Source of the DNA: Lachnospiraceae bacterium
GTDB lineage: Bacteria; Bacillota_A; Clostridia; Lachnospirales; Lachnospiraceae
Reading direction: 5' to 3'
Assembly (NCBI GenBank): GCA_017416505.1
Contig: JAFQCI010000136.1
Location: 1 to 16,080 of the forward strand
DNA: 16,080 nt
A model generated the notes under the pieces. That model was not told where the DNA came from. It worked only from the letters and a program-made list of their open reading frames with translations, and did not search any database. Of this stretch, positions 1 to 7,324 are shown piece after piece. The position numbers and the translations under genes were made by a program. Each line of letters opens with the position of its first letter. Positions within the stretch are counted from its first letter, which is position 1.

Positions 1-242
1 ACTATTACCACACAATACAGACAGAATCTGCGATACACGCAAGATTATTATACGTTAAATTTTATGTGTTTACAATCATAATTTTAACTCTAGTTTTCTG
101 TAATGGATTCATTGTTATAGTTTAATCAGCAACCTGACACTTGTTGTCAGCTTATTTAACAACGTGATTCATTTACAATTTTGAAAATCGGAATAATCGT
201 AGCTGTATTTGAGAATCTGACTGTGAGCCTTAAGATATATTA
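1..242. other. Intergenic stretch without a recognisable gene
   Basis: AT-rich sequence with no convincing reading frame on either strand. The only clear structure is a short hairpin at 134-150 (CTGACA/TGTCAG with a 5-nt loop). It is not followed by a T-run, so it is a poor terminator candidate. The upstream gene is outside the window. Confidence 0.5.
209..236 (+). promoter_or_regulatory. Candidate promoter for the structured leader
   Basis: TTGAGA at 209-214 and TAAGAT at 231-236 are separated by 16 bp. A start about 7 nt downstream would fall right at the first arm of the leader hairpin at 243. That coincidence is the main support; both hexamers are imperfect. Confidence 0.35.
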
Positions 243-417
243 ACGAGGTGTTAAGTGTGGATATAAACATACTTTGCACCTCGTTCTTGATTTCTCACCA
301 GAATATCCTTGATGGCGGTAAAAACCGTCACCAAGGTATTCTAAGTGAGGAATCGGAGTTTGTAAGCAAGCTACGATTGTTTTTGATGCCTGTAAAAGGG
401 AGGATGAAATCGTGGCT
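243..417 (+). promoter_or_regulatory. Structured 5' leader RNA with three hairpins
   Basis: Three consecutive hairpins can be read. The first pairs ACGAGGTG (243-250) with CACCTCGT (277-284). The second is a long, nearly continuous stem from 290 to 353: ATTTCTCAC pairs with GTGAGGAAT (one G-U), then AGAATA/TATTCT, CCTTG/CAAGG and an apical GGT/ACC closing an A-rich loop. The third pairs AGCTACGATT (369-378) with AATCGTGGCT (408-417). The array lies directly before the surface protein gene and could be a cis-regulatory leader or a separate small RNA. I do not recognise it as a known riboswitch class. Confidence 0.45.
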
Positions 418-433
418 ATTATTTCGACTCTGA

Positions 434-461
434 TTTGTAAATATAATATTTCATTTACAAA
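434..461 (+). promoter_or_regulatory. Inverted repeat abutting the ribosome binding site
   Basis: TTTGTAAAT (434-442) and ATTTACAAA (453-461) form a perfect 9-bp inverted repeat with a 10-nt centre. It ends at the AAGGAGG Shine-Dalgarno sequence (461-467). A consensus TATAAT (442-447) lies inside it, but only a weak -35 (TTATTT, 419-424) is at the right distance. It could be an operator over a -10 element or an RNA hairpin next to the ribosome binding site. Confidence 0.35.
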
Positions 462-475
462 AGGAGGAAAATGAA

Positions 476-2782
476 ATGGTTAAAATGTTACGAAAAACAA
501 AAAAAGCCATAGCAGTAGTTTTGACAGCCGGTATGATTGGCGGTACAGTTTCTACTCCTGTGGTAGCAGCATCGGAAGGATGGAAGAAGAATTCCATCGG
601 TTGGTGGTACCAGAATGCGGATGGTTCTTATCTTGCAAACCAATGGGAGAAAATTAATGGAGTATGGTACTATTTTAATGAGAAGGGCTATATGCTGGAA
701 AATGATTGGGCGAAAGATAAGTCAGGAAACTGGTATTATCTAGGGGCTGATGGAGCCATGAAGACCAATTCATGGGCGAAGGATAAAAAAGGTGCATGGT
801 ATTATGTAGGTGCCGATGGAGCTATGAAGACCAATTTATGGGAAAAAGATAAAAATGGAGCATGGTACTATGTAGGTGCTGACGGAGCCATGAAGACCGA
901 TGCATGGGAAAAGGACAAAAAAGGAGAATGGTATTACCTGGGTGCTGACGGAGCTATGAAAACGAATTCCTGGGTAAAAGAAGAATATAATTCTGTGGAC
1001 AAGCCGGTTTATGGTGATACCAGAGACTCCTATGACTGGTATTATGTAGGAAAAGACGGCTCTATGGAAGCAGATACCTGGATCGAAGACAAAGATGGCC
1101 TTAAGTATTATTTAACAGAAGACGGAACCATGAAAAAAGGTGGTTTCGTGGAATATAAAGATAAAAATTATTATGTAGATTCAGAAGGAGTTATGCAGAC
1201 TGGTGTTGTTAAGATAAAAGATGATTCTGCTGATTCTGACAAGGTATTTTATTTTGACGAAGACGGTGCCATGAAAACCGGAAAGGTTGAAATTGATGGC
1301 GTGGAATATAATTTTGATGAATCTGGCGCATGTACCGATGAAAAAACTCCGGAAACAGATAATGTGTTTGATAAGACTGGATTTTCTGGTGAAAAACCGG
1401 GCAGTGAAAGTACTGAAAAACCAGACAGTGGAAGTACGGAAGAAAGTACAACGGAAGAAGGCAGTACAGAAGAAGGAACTACAGAAGAGATAGAGTCTGG
1501 AAGTACGGAAGAAAGTACAACTGAAAAATCAGAAAGCGGAAGTACAACAGAAAGTACCACAGAAAAATCTGAGAGCGGAAGTACAGAAGAAGGAACGGAA
1601 AAGGAAGAGGAGGTACAGTGGGAGTTTGATGAAAGTACGGGAACTCTAACTATTTCAGGTTCTGGACCAATTCAGGATTACTCAACAAATCCTGAAGATG
1701 AAAATGCTGCACCTTGGTTGAAATATAGAGATGTGATTAAGAAAATTGTAATTGAAGATGGTATAACTAAGATAGGAAGAGTAGCATTTATTAGATGTAA
1801 AAATGCGACAGAGGTAGAAATCCCAGATAGTGTAACCAGTATAGGAGCTGGGGCATTTGATGGTTGTACTAGTTGGATTGATATTAAAATTCCAGCTGGT
1901 GTTCAAGAAATGGGTGGAGGTGTATTTATTAATTGTCACATAGAAAATATAGAAGTTGATAGTGCGAATCAATACTTCTGTGTTGAAGATGGAGTATTAT
2001 TTAATAAAGACAAAACAAGATTAGTTCTATATCCTGATCAAAAAGAAGACACAGAATATAGTATCCCAGAAACTGTAACAAAGATAGATGGATTTGCCTT
2101 TATGGATAATTGTAATTTACAAAAGGTTACCATACCAAAAGGAGTAACAGAAATTGATGAAGGAACTTTTAGTTGCTGCCTGTACTTATCAGAGGTAAAT
2201 ATACCAGATGGTGTTACAAACATTGCTTTTCAGGCATTTTATGCTTGTGCTTTTTCAAGCATCGAAATTCCGGATAGTGTAACCAGTATAGGAACTATGG
2301 CATTTGCACAGACCGGATTAACAAGTATTAAAATTCCAAGTAGTGTAACCAGCATAGGAGATGGAGCATTCCTAGACTGCCATAATTTAACTAGTATAAA
2401 TGTTGATGAAAATAATTCCGTTTATAGCTCATTAAATGGGGTGCTGTTCAGTAAGGATTTAACAAAAATAATTCAATACCCAAGAGGAAAAGCAGATACG
2501 ACATATCAGATTCCAGAAAAAGTAACTAGTATAGGATGTGGCGCATTTATGTATTGTTACAATTTATTGAATGTAAATATACCAAATGGTGTAAGAAGTA
2601 TTGAAGAGAACGCATTTAGAGGCTGTAGGGAGTTAACTAATGTTGAAATTCCAAACAGTGTAACAAGTATTGAAAGTGATACATTTAAAAACTGTGAAAA
2701 ATTAACCACCATTTACGGTAAAACCGGTTCTTACGCAGAAAACTTTGCAAAAGAAAACGGATATACATTTATTGCACAGTAA
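476..2782 (+). CDS. Secreted surface protein: wall-binding repeats plus BspA-like leucine-rich repeats
   Basis: A 768-residue exported protein. Residues 1-32 are a Sec signal peptide (basic MLRKTKK, hydrophobic core, likely cleavage near VVA-AS). Residues 34 to about 290 hold aromatic, Gly-rich wall- or choline-binding type repeats with the pattern W-KDK-G-WYY-GADGAMKT. Residues about 290-378 are a Ser/Thr/Glu low-complexity linker. Residues about 379-768 are BspA-like repeats (LRR_5), with recurring IPDSVTSIG and AF-C motifs. No LPXTG anchor or C-terminal membrane segment is present, so attachment is presumably non-covalent through the repeats. The start at 476 is set by AGGAGG (462-467) 8 nt upstream; the ATG at 471 leads to an early stop in another frame. 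Proteins of this build are common on gut clostridia and are thought to be adhesins; binding partner unknown. Confidence 0.85.
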   Translation: MVKMLRKTKKAIAVVLTAGMIGGTVSTPVVAASEGWKKNSIGWWYQNADGSYLANQWEKINGVWYYFNEKGYMLENDWAKDKSGNWYYLGADGAMKTNSWAKDKKGAWYYVGADGAMKTNLWEKDKNGAWYYVGADGAMKTDAWEKDKKGEWYYLGADGAMKTNSWVKEEYNSVDKPVYGDTRDSYDWYYVGKDGSMEADTWIEDKDGLKYYLTEDGTMKKGGFVEYKDKNYYVDSEGVMQTGVVKIKDDSADSDKVFYFDEDGAMKTGKVEIDGVEYNFDESGACTDEKTPETDNVFDKTGFSGEKPGSESTEKPDSGSTEESTTEEGSTEEGTTEEIESGSTEESTTEKSESGSTTESTTEKSESGSTEEGTEKEEEVQWEFDESTGTLTISGSGPIQDYSTNPEDENAAPWLKYRDVIKKIVIEDGITKIGRVAFIRCKNATEVEIPDSVTSIGAGAFDGCTSWIDIKIPAGVQEMGGGVFINCHIENIEVDSANQYFCVEDGVLFNKDKTRLVLYPDQKEDTEYSIPETVTKIDGFAFMDNCNLQKVTIPKGVTEIDEGTFSCCLYLSEVNIPDGVTNIAFQAFYACAFSSIEIPDSVTSIGTMAFAQTGLTSIKIPSSVTSIGDGAFLDCHNLTSINVDENNSVYSSLNGVLFSKDLTKIIQYPRGKADTTYQIPEKVTSIGCGAFMYCYNLLNVNIPNGVRSIEENAFRGCRELTNVEIPNSVTSIESDTFKNCEKLTTIYGKTGSYAENFAKENGYTFIAQ
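707..970 (+). repeat. Four tandem 66-bp repeats inside the surface protein gene
   Basis: Units begin at 707, 773, 839 and 905. Each encodes 22 residues starting with WAKDK or WEKDK and ending with GADGAMKT plus two residues. DNA identity is high between units, including synonymous positions, which suggests recent duplication or gene conversion. More divergent copies lie on both sides. Confidence 0.85.
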
Positions 2783-2808
2783 ACATATTTTAAGAAAATA
2801 AATCCTAT

Positions 2809-2846
2809 AAGACCTGTCCATTTTTTAGTGGATGGGTCTTTTCTTT
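2809..2846 (+). terminator. Rho-independent terminator of the surface protein gene
   Basis: AAGACC (2809-2814) pairs with GGTCTT (2835-2840), and an inner TCCA/TGGA adds four pairs after two mismatches. A T-rich tail (TTCTTTC) follows. It lies about 27 bp after the stop codon. Confidence 0.7.
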
Positions 2847-2970
2847 CTGACATATATTTAAAAGAGCTTAAAAGTATAATAATGAAATGATAAGCTTTAC
2901 ACAGTTGATTATACCTTACCGTAAAATTGCAGTGTATACATATGAATGATAACATATTTTACACAACATC

Positions 2971-3023
2971 TTTGCAAAAAAATCATATAGCATATGGCAA
3001 TTTGCAAAAATATATGATAAAAT
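2971..3023 (+). promoter_or_regulatory. Candidate promoter region of the AAA-ATPase gene
   Basis: TGGCAA (2995-3000) and TAAAAT (3018-3023) are 17 bp apart, a weak -35 with a good -10. The 10-mer TTTGCAAAAA occurs at 2971-2980 and again at 3001-3010, a 30-bp period that would suit an operator. The rest of the 2847-3061 gap is AT-rich with nothing else recognised. Confidence 0.3.
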
Positions 3024-3061
3024 AGTTAGAATATATGGATTTTGAAAGGACGTGAACAGAT

Positions 3062-4774
3062 ATGGTGAGCAAGGTAGCAATTGGAATACAAGATTTTGCA
3101 AAATTGAGGGAGCAAAATCTTTTTTATATTGATAAGACCTCATTCCTTAAGGAATGGTGGGAGAGTGGCGATGAGGTTACCTTAATCACCCGTCCAAGGC
3201 GTTTTGGAAAAACTTTGAACATGAGTATGGTAGAGGAATTCTTTTCCATGGATTATGCCGGAAGAGGAGATTTGTTCGAAGGACTTTCTATTTGGGAGGA
3301 GGAAAAATTCAGAAATTTGCAGGGAACATATCCTGTCATCAGTCTTTCTTTTGCAAGGATAAAGGAAAATAACTATGAGGCAACAAAGGAAAAGATATAT
3401 CAGATATTAACGAATTTATACATCAAATATTCTTTTGTACGAGACAGTGATGTATTGACCGATGCGGACAGATTGTTTTTTGACCGTATCTTATCTTTGG
3501 AAATGAAAGAAAGTGATGCCACATCCGCCCTGCATCAGCTATCAAATTATCTGTATCGTTATTATGGGAAAAAGGTTATTATTCTTCTGGATGAGTATGA
3601 CACTCCGATGCAGGAAGCCTATGTTTATGGATTCTGGGATGAAATGGTGGCATTTACAAGGAGTCTCTTTAATTCTACCTTTAAGACAAATCCTTATATG
3701 GTACGGGCAATTATGACCGGAATTACAAGGGTAAGCAAAGAATCCGTATTTTCAGATTTGAACAATTTGGAAGTAGTAACTACCACATCAGACAAATACG
3801 AGACTGCTTTTGGTTTCACAGAGGAAGAAGTATTTGCGGCATTAGATGCATGTGGAATGGGACAAGAAAAAGAAGATGTAAAAAAATGGTACGATGGTTT
3901 TGTGTTTGGTGAATATCGGGACATTTATAATCCATGGTCGATACTAAACTTTTTAGATAAAGGAAAATACGCAACTTACTGGGCAAATACCAGTTCTAAC
4001 AGTCTGGTAGGTAAGCTGATTCAGGAAGGTGGAGGTGCTATCAAGCAGTCCATGGAAGAATTATTAAAGGGAGAGCATCTGATTTGTCCTATTGATGAGC
4101 AGATTGTATACAATCAGTTAGATAATAACGAAGAGGCTATTTGGAGTTTGCTGGTGGCCAGTGGTTATCTGAAAATTTTGGCCTACGAAGATATGGGAAA
4201 GGTAAGAAGAAAGCCGAATTATGAATTAACTATAACCAATGGGGAAGTCCGTATTATGTTTGAAGAGATGGTCAGCGGATGGTTTGGTGGACAGAGAGAA
4301 AGTTATAATCGTTTTATCACTGCAATGCTGGCAGGAGATGTGGATGAGATGAACGAATATATGAATGAGATTTCCTGTGAAATCTTCAGTTATTTTGACA
4401 CAGGAAAAAGAGTTTCAAAAAAAGCCCAGCCGGAACGGTTCTACCATGGTTTTGTATTAGGATTGGTGGTGGATTTAAAAGGACGCTACCAGGTGACATC
4501 TAACCGGGAAAGTGGATTTGGCAGATACGATATTATGTTGGAACCTTTAAATCCGGTACGGGATGATGCCATCATCATTGAATTTAAAGTATTCAATCCG
4601 AGAAAGGAGCAGTCTATAGAAGAAACCCTTGCCTCTGCCCTTGCACAGATTGACAAGAAACAGTATGAAACAACTCTGGTTTCCAAAGGAATTCCAAAAG
4701 AACGGATACGAAAGTATGGCTTTGCTTTTGAAGGAAAGAATGTATTGATTGATGGGAATGTCAGTAAAGACTAA
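3062..4774 (+). CDS. AAA-ATPase-like protein with C-terminal PD-(D/E)XK nuclease-like domain
   Basis: A 570-residue cytoplasmic protein of the family with an N-terminal AAA-ATPase-like domain (PF09820 type) and a C-terminal PD-(D/E)XK domain (PF08011 type). The P-loop is RPRRFGKT at residues 44-51, where Arg replaces the first Gly of a classical Walker A motif, as usual for the family. Walker B is VIILLDEYD at about 171-179. The C-terminal part shows Asp490 (RYD), then hydrophobic strand IIIEFK with Glu507 and Lys509, the spacing expected of a PD-(D/E)XK active site. AAAGGA at 3045-3050 precedes the start by 11 nt. The family is abundant, often in multiple copies, in gut Bacteroidetes and Clostridia, and its role is unknown; defence or mobile-element links have been proposed. 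It stands alone here, with no partner gene. Confidence 0.85.
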   Translation: MVSKVAIGIQDFAKLREQNLFYIDKTSFLKEWWESGDEVTLITRPRRFGKTLNMSMVEEFFSMDYAGRGDLFEGLSIWEEEKFRNLQGTYPVISLSFARIKENNYEATKEKIYQILTNLYIKYSFVRDSDVLTDADRLFFDRILSLEMKESDATSALHQLSNYLYRYYGKKVIILLDEYDTPMQEAYVYGFWDEMVAFTRSLFNSTFKTNPYMVRAIMTGITRVSKESVFSDLNNLEVVTTTSDKYETAFGFTEEEVFAALDACGMGQEKEDVKKWYDGFVFGEYRDIYNPWSILNFLDKGKYATYWANTSSNSLVGKLIQEGGGAIKQSMEELLKGEHLICPIDEQIVYNQLDNNEEAIWSLLVASGYLKILAYEDMGKVRRKPNYELTITNGEVRIMFEEMVSGWFGGQRESYNRFITAMLAGDVDEMNEYMNEISCEIFSYFDTGKRVSKKAQPERFYHGFVLGLVVDLKGRYQVTSNRESGFGRYDIMLEPLNPVRDDAIIIEFKVFNPRKEQSIEETLASALAQIDKKQYETTLVSKGIPKERIRKYGFAFEGKNVLIDGNVSKD

Positions 4775-4816
4775 AAAACATTCTAAATGAATTTGGTAAA
4801 AATCATTAAAAAACTC

Positions 4817-4845
4817 TTGACAGAAAAAAAATCAAGGGGTACAAT
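4817..4845 (+). promoter_or_regulatory. trp operon promoter
   Basis: TTGACA (4817-4822) and TACAAT (4840-4845) are separated by exactly 17 bp, close to the vegetative sigma factor consensus. Transcription would start near 4852, just before the T-box leader. Confidence 0.88.
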
Positions 4846-4865
4846 GAGTGAAAATTAAAAATGAC

Positions 4866-5148
4866 AAACCGATGACGTGGAGATAAAAATGAAAGATGCG
4901 CTTACAGAGAGCGGGGGTTGGTGAGAGCCTCGTAGAGATGCAGTTCATTAAATGGACCACTGAGGGCATGGTCAAAGGCTGAATAGCTTAGTATTCCATG
5001 ACGTGGGGCATACGTAAGTTGCCGGAAATATGTTAGTATTTCGCAGAGAGTGTGGGGAAACCATAAATCAAGGTGGCACCGCGGTATATTCTATTGATGA
5101 ACCGTCCTTGACTATTGTATTAGTTTGCAATAGTCAGGGACTTTTTTT
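4866..5148 (+). promoter_or_regulatory. Trp-responsive T-box riboswitch
   Basis: The leader carries the canonical T-box core AAGGTGGCACCGCGG at 5070-5084. The bulge UGGC (5074-5077) would pair with the acceptor end of a tRNA with discriminator G, as bacterial tRNA-Trp has. The specifier loop reads AAATGGACC, giving a UGG (Trp) specifier at 4953-4955. A short stem III is visible (GGCA 5007-5010 with TGCC 5020-5023). TCAAGG (5068-5073) can pair with CCTTGA (5106-5111) as antiterminator, using the same strand as the terminator, so uncharged tRNA-Trp would allow readthrough into trpE. Established mechanism; the tRNA match follows from the UGG codon and the gene context. Confidence 0.93.
5104..5148 (+). 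terminator. T-box regulated terminator before trpE
   Basis: GTCCTTGACTATTG (5104-5117) pairs with CAATAGTCAGGGAC (5128-5141) over 14 bp with one G-U pair, followed by seven T residues (5142-5148). Its 5' arm overlaps the antiterminator strand of the T-box. Confidence 0.92.
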
Positions 5149-5173
5149 CGTGTTTGGCAGAAAGGAGAAGCTT

Positions 5174-6643
5174 ATGATTACATTGGATGAGTTAAAACAA
5201 TTATCTAAGGGGTATACGATTGTACCTATAAGTGGAGAGATTCTTGCAGACATACGCACCCCTATGGAGGTATTAAGGATACTAAAGGGAGTCAGCAGTC
5301 ATTGCTATATGCTGGAGAGTGTGGAAAAACAGGAAAAATGGGGTAGATATACGTTCTTGGGCTTTGAGCCTAAGATGGAGATTACCTGTGTAAATGGAAC
5401 CATGACAATTAAGGGAGAAGAGGAAAGAAAGTTTCAGACTCAAAATCCGGGAAAAGAAATAAAAGAGATATTAAAGGAATACCGGAGTCCAAGAATTGAG
5501 GGACTTCCTAGTTTTACCGGAGGTTTGGTAGGTTATTTCTCTTATGATTATGTAAAGTACAGCGAACCAAAACTTAAGCTGGATGCAAGGGATGCGGAAG
5601 GCTTCAAAGACGTAGATTTGATGCTTTTTGACAAGGTAATTGCTTTTGATAACTTAAAACAAAAAATCATTGTGATTGTCAATGCTAAAACCAGTAATCT
5701 GGAAGAAGAATATGAGCGTTGTGTAAAGGAAATCAAAAGAATTGTAACATTGATTCAAAATGGAACCCCAACGCCAATCATACCTGGAAAAATCACCACA
5801 TCTTTTCAGGAATTATTCACCCAGGAAGAGTATTGTGGCATGGTGGAAAAAGCGAAGAATTATATTTATGAGGGAGATATTTTCCAGGTGGTGCTTTCCA
5901 ACCGATTAGAGGCAGGGTATGAAGGAAGTCTTTTGAATGCGTATCGTCATTTAAGAACCATTAATCCTTCCCCTTATATGTTTTATTTTAGCAGTGATGA
6001 CATTGAGGTGACAGGGGCCTCACCGGAAACCTTGGTAAAACTGGAAAATGGAGTATTGCATACCTTTCCGTTGGCAGGAACAAGACCAAGAGGAACTTCC
6101 CAAGAGGAAGACGAGGCACTGGAAAAGGAATTGCTGGCAGATGAAAAGGAAAGAGCAGAACATAATATGCTGGTGGATTTAGGAAGAAATGACCTTGGAA
6201 AAATCAGTGAGTTTGGAAGTGTTCATTTGGAAAAATACATGGCGATAGAAAGATACTCCCATGTAATGCATATCGGCTCTACTGTGGCAGGAACCATTCG
6301 CTCTGACTGCTCCAGTCTGGATGCCATTGATGCGATTTTACCTGCCGGAACCTTATCCGGAGCGCCCAAAATCCGAGCCATGGAAATCATCAATGAGTTG
6401 GAAAATAACAAACGTGGGATTTATGGAGGTGCCATTGGATATATTGATTTTACAGGGAATCTTGATACCTGTATTGCCATAAGAATTGCCTTTAAGAAAA
6501 ATGGAAAAGTTTTCGTTCGCTCCGGTGCAGGCATTGTGGCTGACAGCATTCCGGAAAATGAATATAGAGAATGTATTAATAAGGCAAAAGCAGTGATGAA
6601 TGCCATAGGGAAAGGAGATGGTATGGATGATTTTGTTGATTGA
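5174..6643 (+). CDS. trpE: Anthranilate synthase component I
   Basis: Converts chorismate plus ammonia or glutamine-derived ammonia to anthranilate, the first committed step of tryptophan synthesis, with TrpG as amidotransferase partner. From the ATG at 5174 the product has 489 residues. AGGAG at 5163-5167 supports this start; the in-frame ATG at 5030 lies inside the T-box. The N-terminal MLES stretch (YMLESVE) matches the LLES-type tryptophan feedback site. Chorismate-binding signatures follow: IFQVVLSNR, GASPETLV, TFPLAGTRPRG, DLGRNDLGK and AGTLSGAPKIRA. First gene of the operon, directly after the riboswitch terminator. PabB is the main alternative, but the trp context and T-box make TrpE near certain. 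Confidence 0.96.
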   Translation: MITLDELKQLSKGYTIVPISGEILADIRTPMEVLRILKGVSSHCYMLESVEKQEKWGRYTFLGFEPKMEITCVNGTMTIKGEEERKFQTQNPGKEIKEILKEYRSPRIEGLPSFTGGLVGYFSYDYVKYSEPKLKLDARDAEGFKDVDLMLFDKVIAFDNLKQKIIVIVNAKTSNLEEEYERCVKEIKRIVTLIQNGTPTPIIPGKITTSFQELFTQEEYCGMVEKAKNYIYEGDIFQVVLSNRLEAGYEGSLLNAYRHLRTINPSPYMFYFSSDDIEVTGASPETLVKLENGVLHTFPLAGTRPRGTSQEEDEALEKELLADEKERAEHNMLVDLGRNDLGKISEFGSVHLEKYMAIERYSHVMHIGSTVAGTIRSDCSSLDAIDAILPAGTLSGAPKIRAMEIINELENNKRGIYGGAIGYIDFTGNLDTCIAIRIAFKKNGKVFVRSGAGIVADSIPENEYRECINKAKAVMNAIGKGDGMDDFVD

Positions 6644-7193
6644 TAATTATGATAGTTTTTCCTATAACCTGTACCAGCTGGTGGGGGAATTACAACCGGA
6701 AATTCATGTAATACGAAACGATGAATATACTGTGGAAGAGATTGAGGAAATGAAGCCGTCACACATTATTTTATCGCCAGGTCCGGGAAGACCAAGTCAG
6801 GCTGGTGTCTGTGAGGAAGTGGTAGAAAAGCTGAAAGGAAAAATACCGATTCTTGGTGTTTGTCTTGGACACCAGGGGATTTGCGAAGTATTTGGTGCCA
6901 AGGTTACCTACGCAAAACAGTTGATGCATGGAAAACAGTCGGAAGTAAAATTAGATGAAAAAAGCAAGATATTTCAAGGAATCGGGGAAAGCACAATGGT
7001 AGCAAGATATCATTCCCTGATTGCCCAAAAAGAAACCATTCCGGAAGAACTTAAGGTAACAGCAATAACAGAGGATGGAGAGGTCATGGCGGTGGAACAT
7101 AAAGAATATCCAGTGTACGGTTTGCAGTTTCATCCGGAGTCTATATTGACACCAAAAGGGCGCAATATGTTGAAAAATTTCCTGGAAATTTAG
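6627..7193 (+). CDS. trpG: Anthranilate synthase component II (glutamine amidotransferase)
   Basis: Hydrolyses glutamine and passes ammonia to TrpE. A class I amidotransferase of 188 residues from the ATG at 6627, chosen because GGAG (6614-6617) sits 9 nt upstream; the ATG at 6618 touches the Shine-Dalgarno sequence. The N-terminus MILLIDNYDSFSYNL, the oxyanion-hole motif SPGPGRP, the nucleophile Cys79 in GVCLGHQ, and His169/Glu171 in HPES complete the triad. It overlaps the end of trpE by 17 bp, implying translational coupling. The enzyme may also serve PabB in folate synthesis, as in other Firmicutes; that cannot be judged here. Confidence 0.95.
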   Translation: MILLIDNYDSFSYNLYQLVGELQPEIHVIRNDEYTVEEIEEMKPSHIILSPGPGRPSQAGVCEEVVEKLKGKIPILGVCLGHQGICEVFGAKVTYAKQLMHGKQSEVKLDEKSKIFQGIGESTMVARYHSLIAQKETIPEELKVTAITEDGEVMAVEHKEYPVYGLQFHPESILTPKGRNMLKNFLEI

Positions 7194-7324
7194 AAAAGAT
7201 GATGTCAAGAAGCATTGAGGTATGTTGAAAAGAAAAAACAGGAAATGAATATATGGCTGAGAAGAGAAAATAGGGAAGATAGAAATAGTAATAAGATAAA
7301 AAGAGAAAGGTTTGGTGTGTTGGT

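Noticed and set aside
248..433. Small reading frame (61 codons) before the surface protein
   Set aside because: It starts at GTG without a Shine-Dalgarno sequence and runs through the hairpin arms; sequence looks non-coding.
707..970. Regular repeats as a possible CRISPR array
   Set aside because: The 66-bp units are contiguous, coding and in frame with wall-binding repeats; there are no unique spacers.
1209..1560. Minus-strand frames of 80 and 103 codons
   Set aside because: They mirror the low-complexity Ser/Thr/Glu linker and surrounding repeats of the surface protein; composition is a by-product of the repeats.
5030..5173. N-terminal extension of trpE from the ATG at 5030
   Set aside because: It would translate the T-box core and its terminator; the ATG at 5174 has a proper AGGAG and gives a normal TrpE N-terminus.
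6421..6762. 113-codon frame on the minus strand
   Set aside because: Antisense shadow over the trpE-trpG junction, where both plus-strand proteins have strong motifs.
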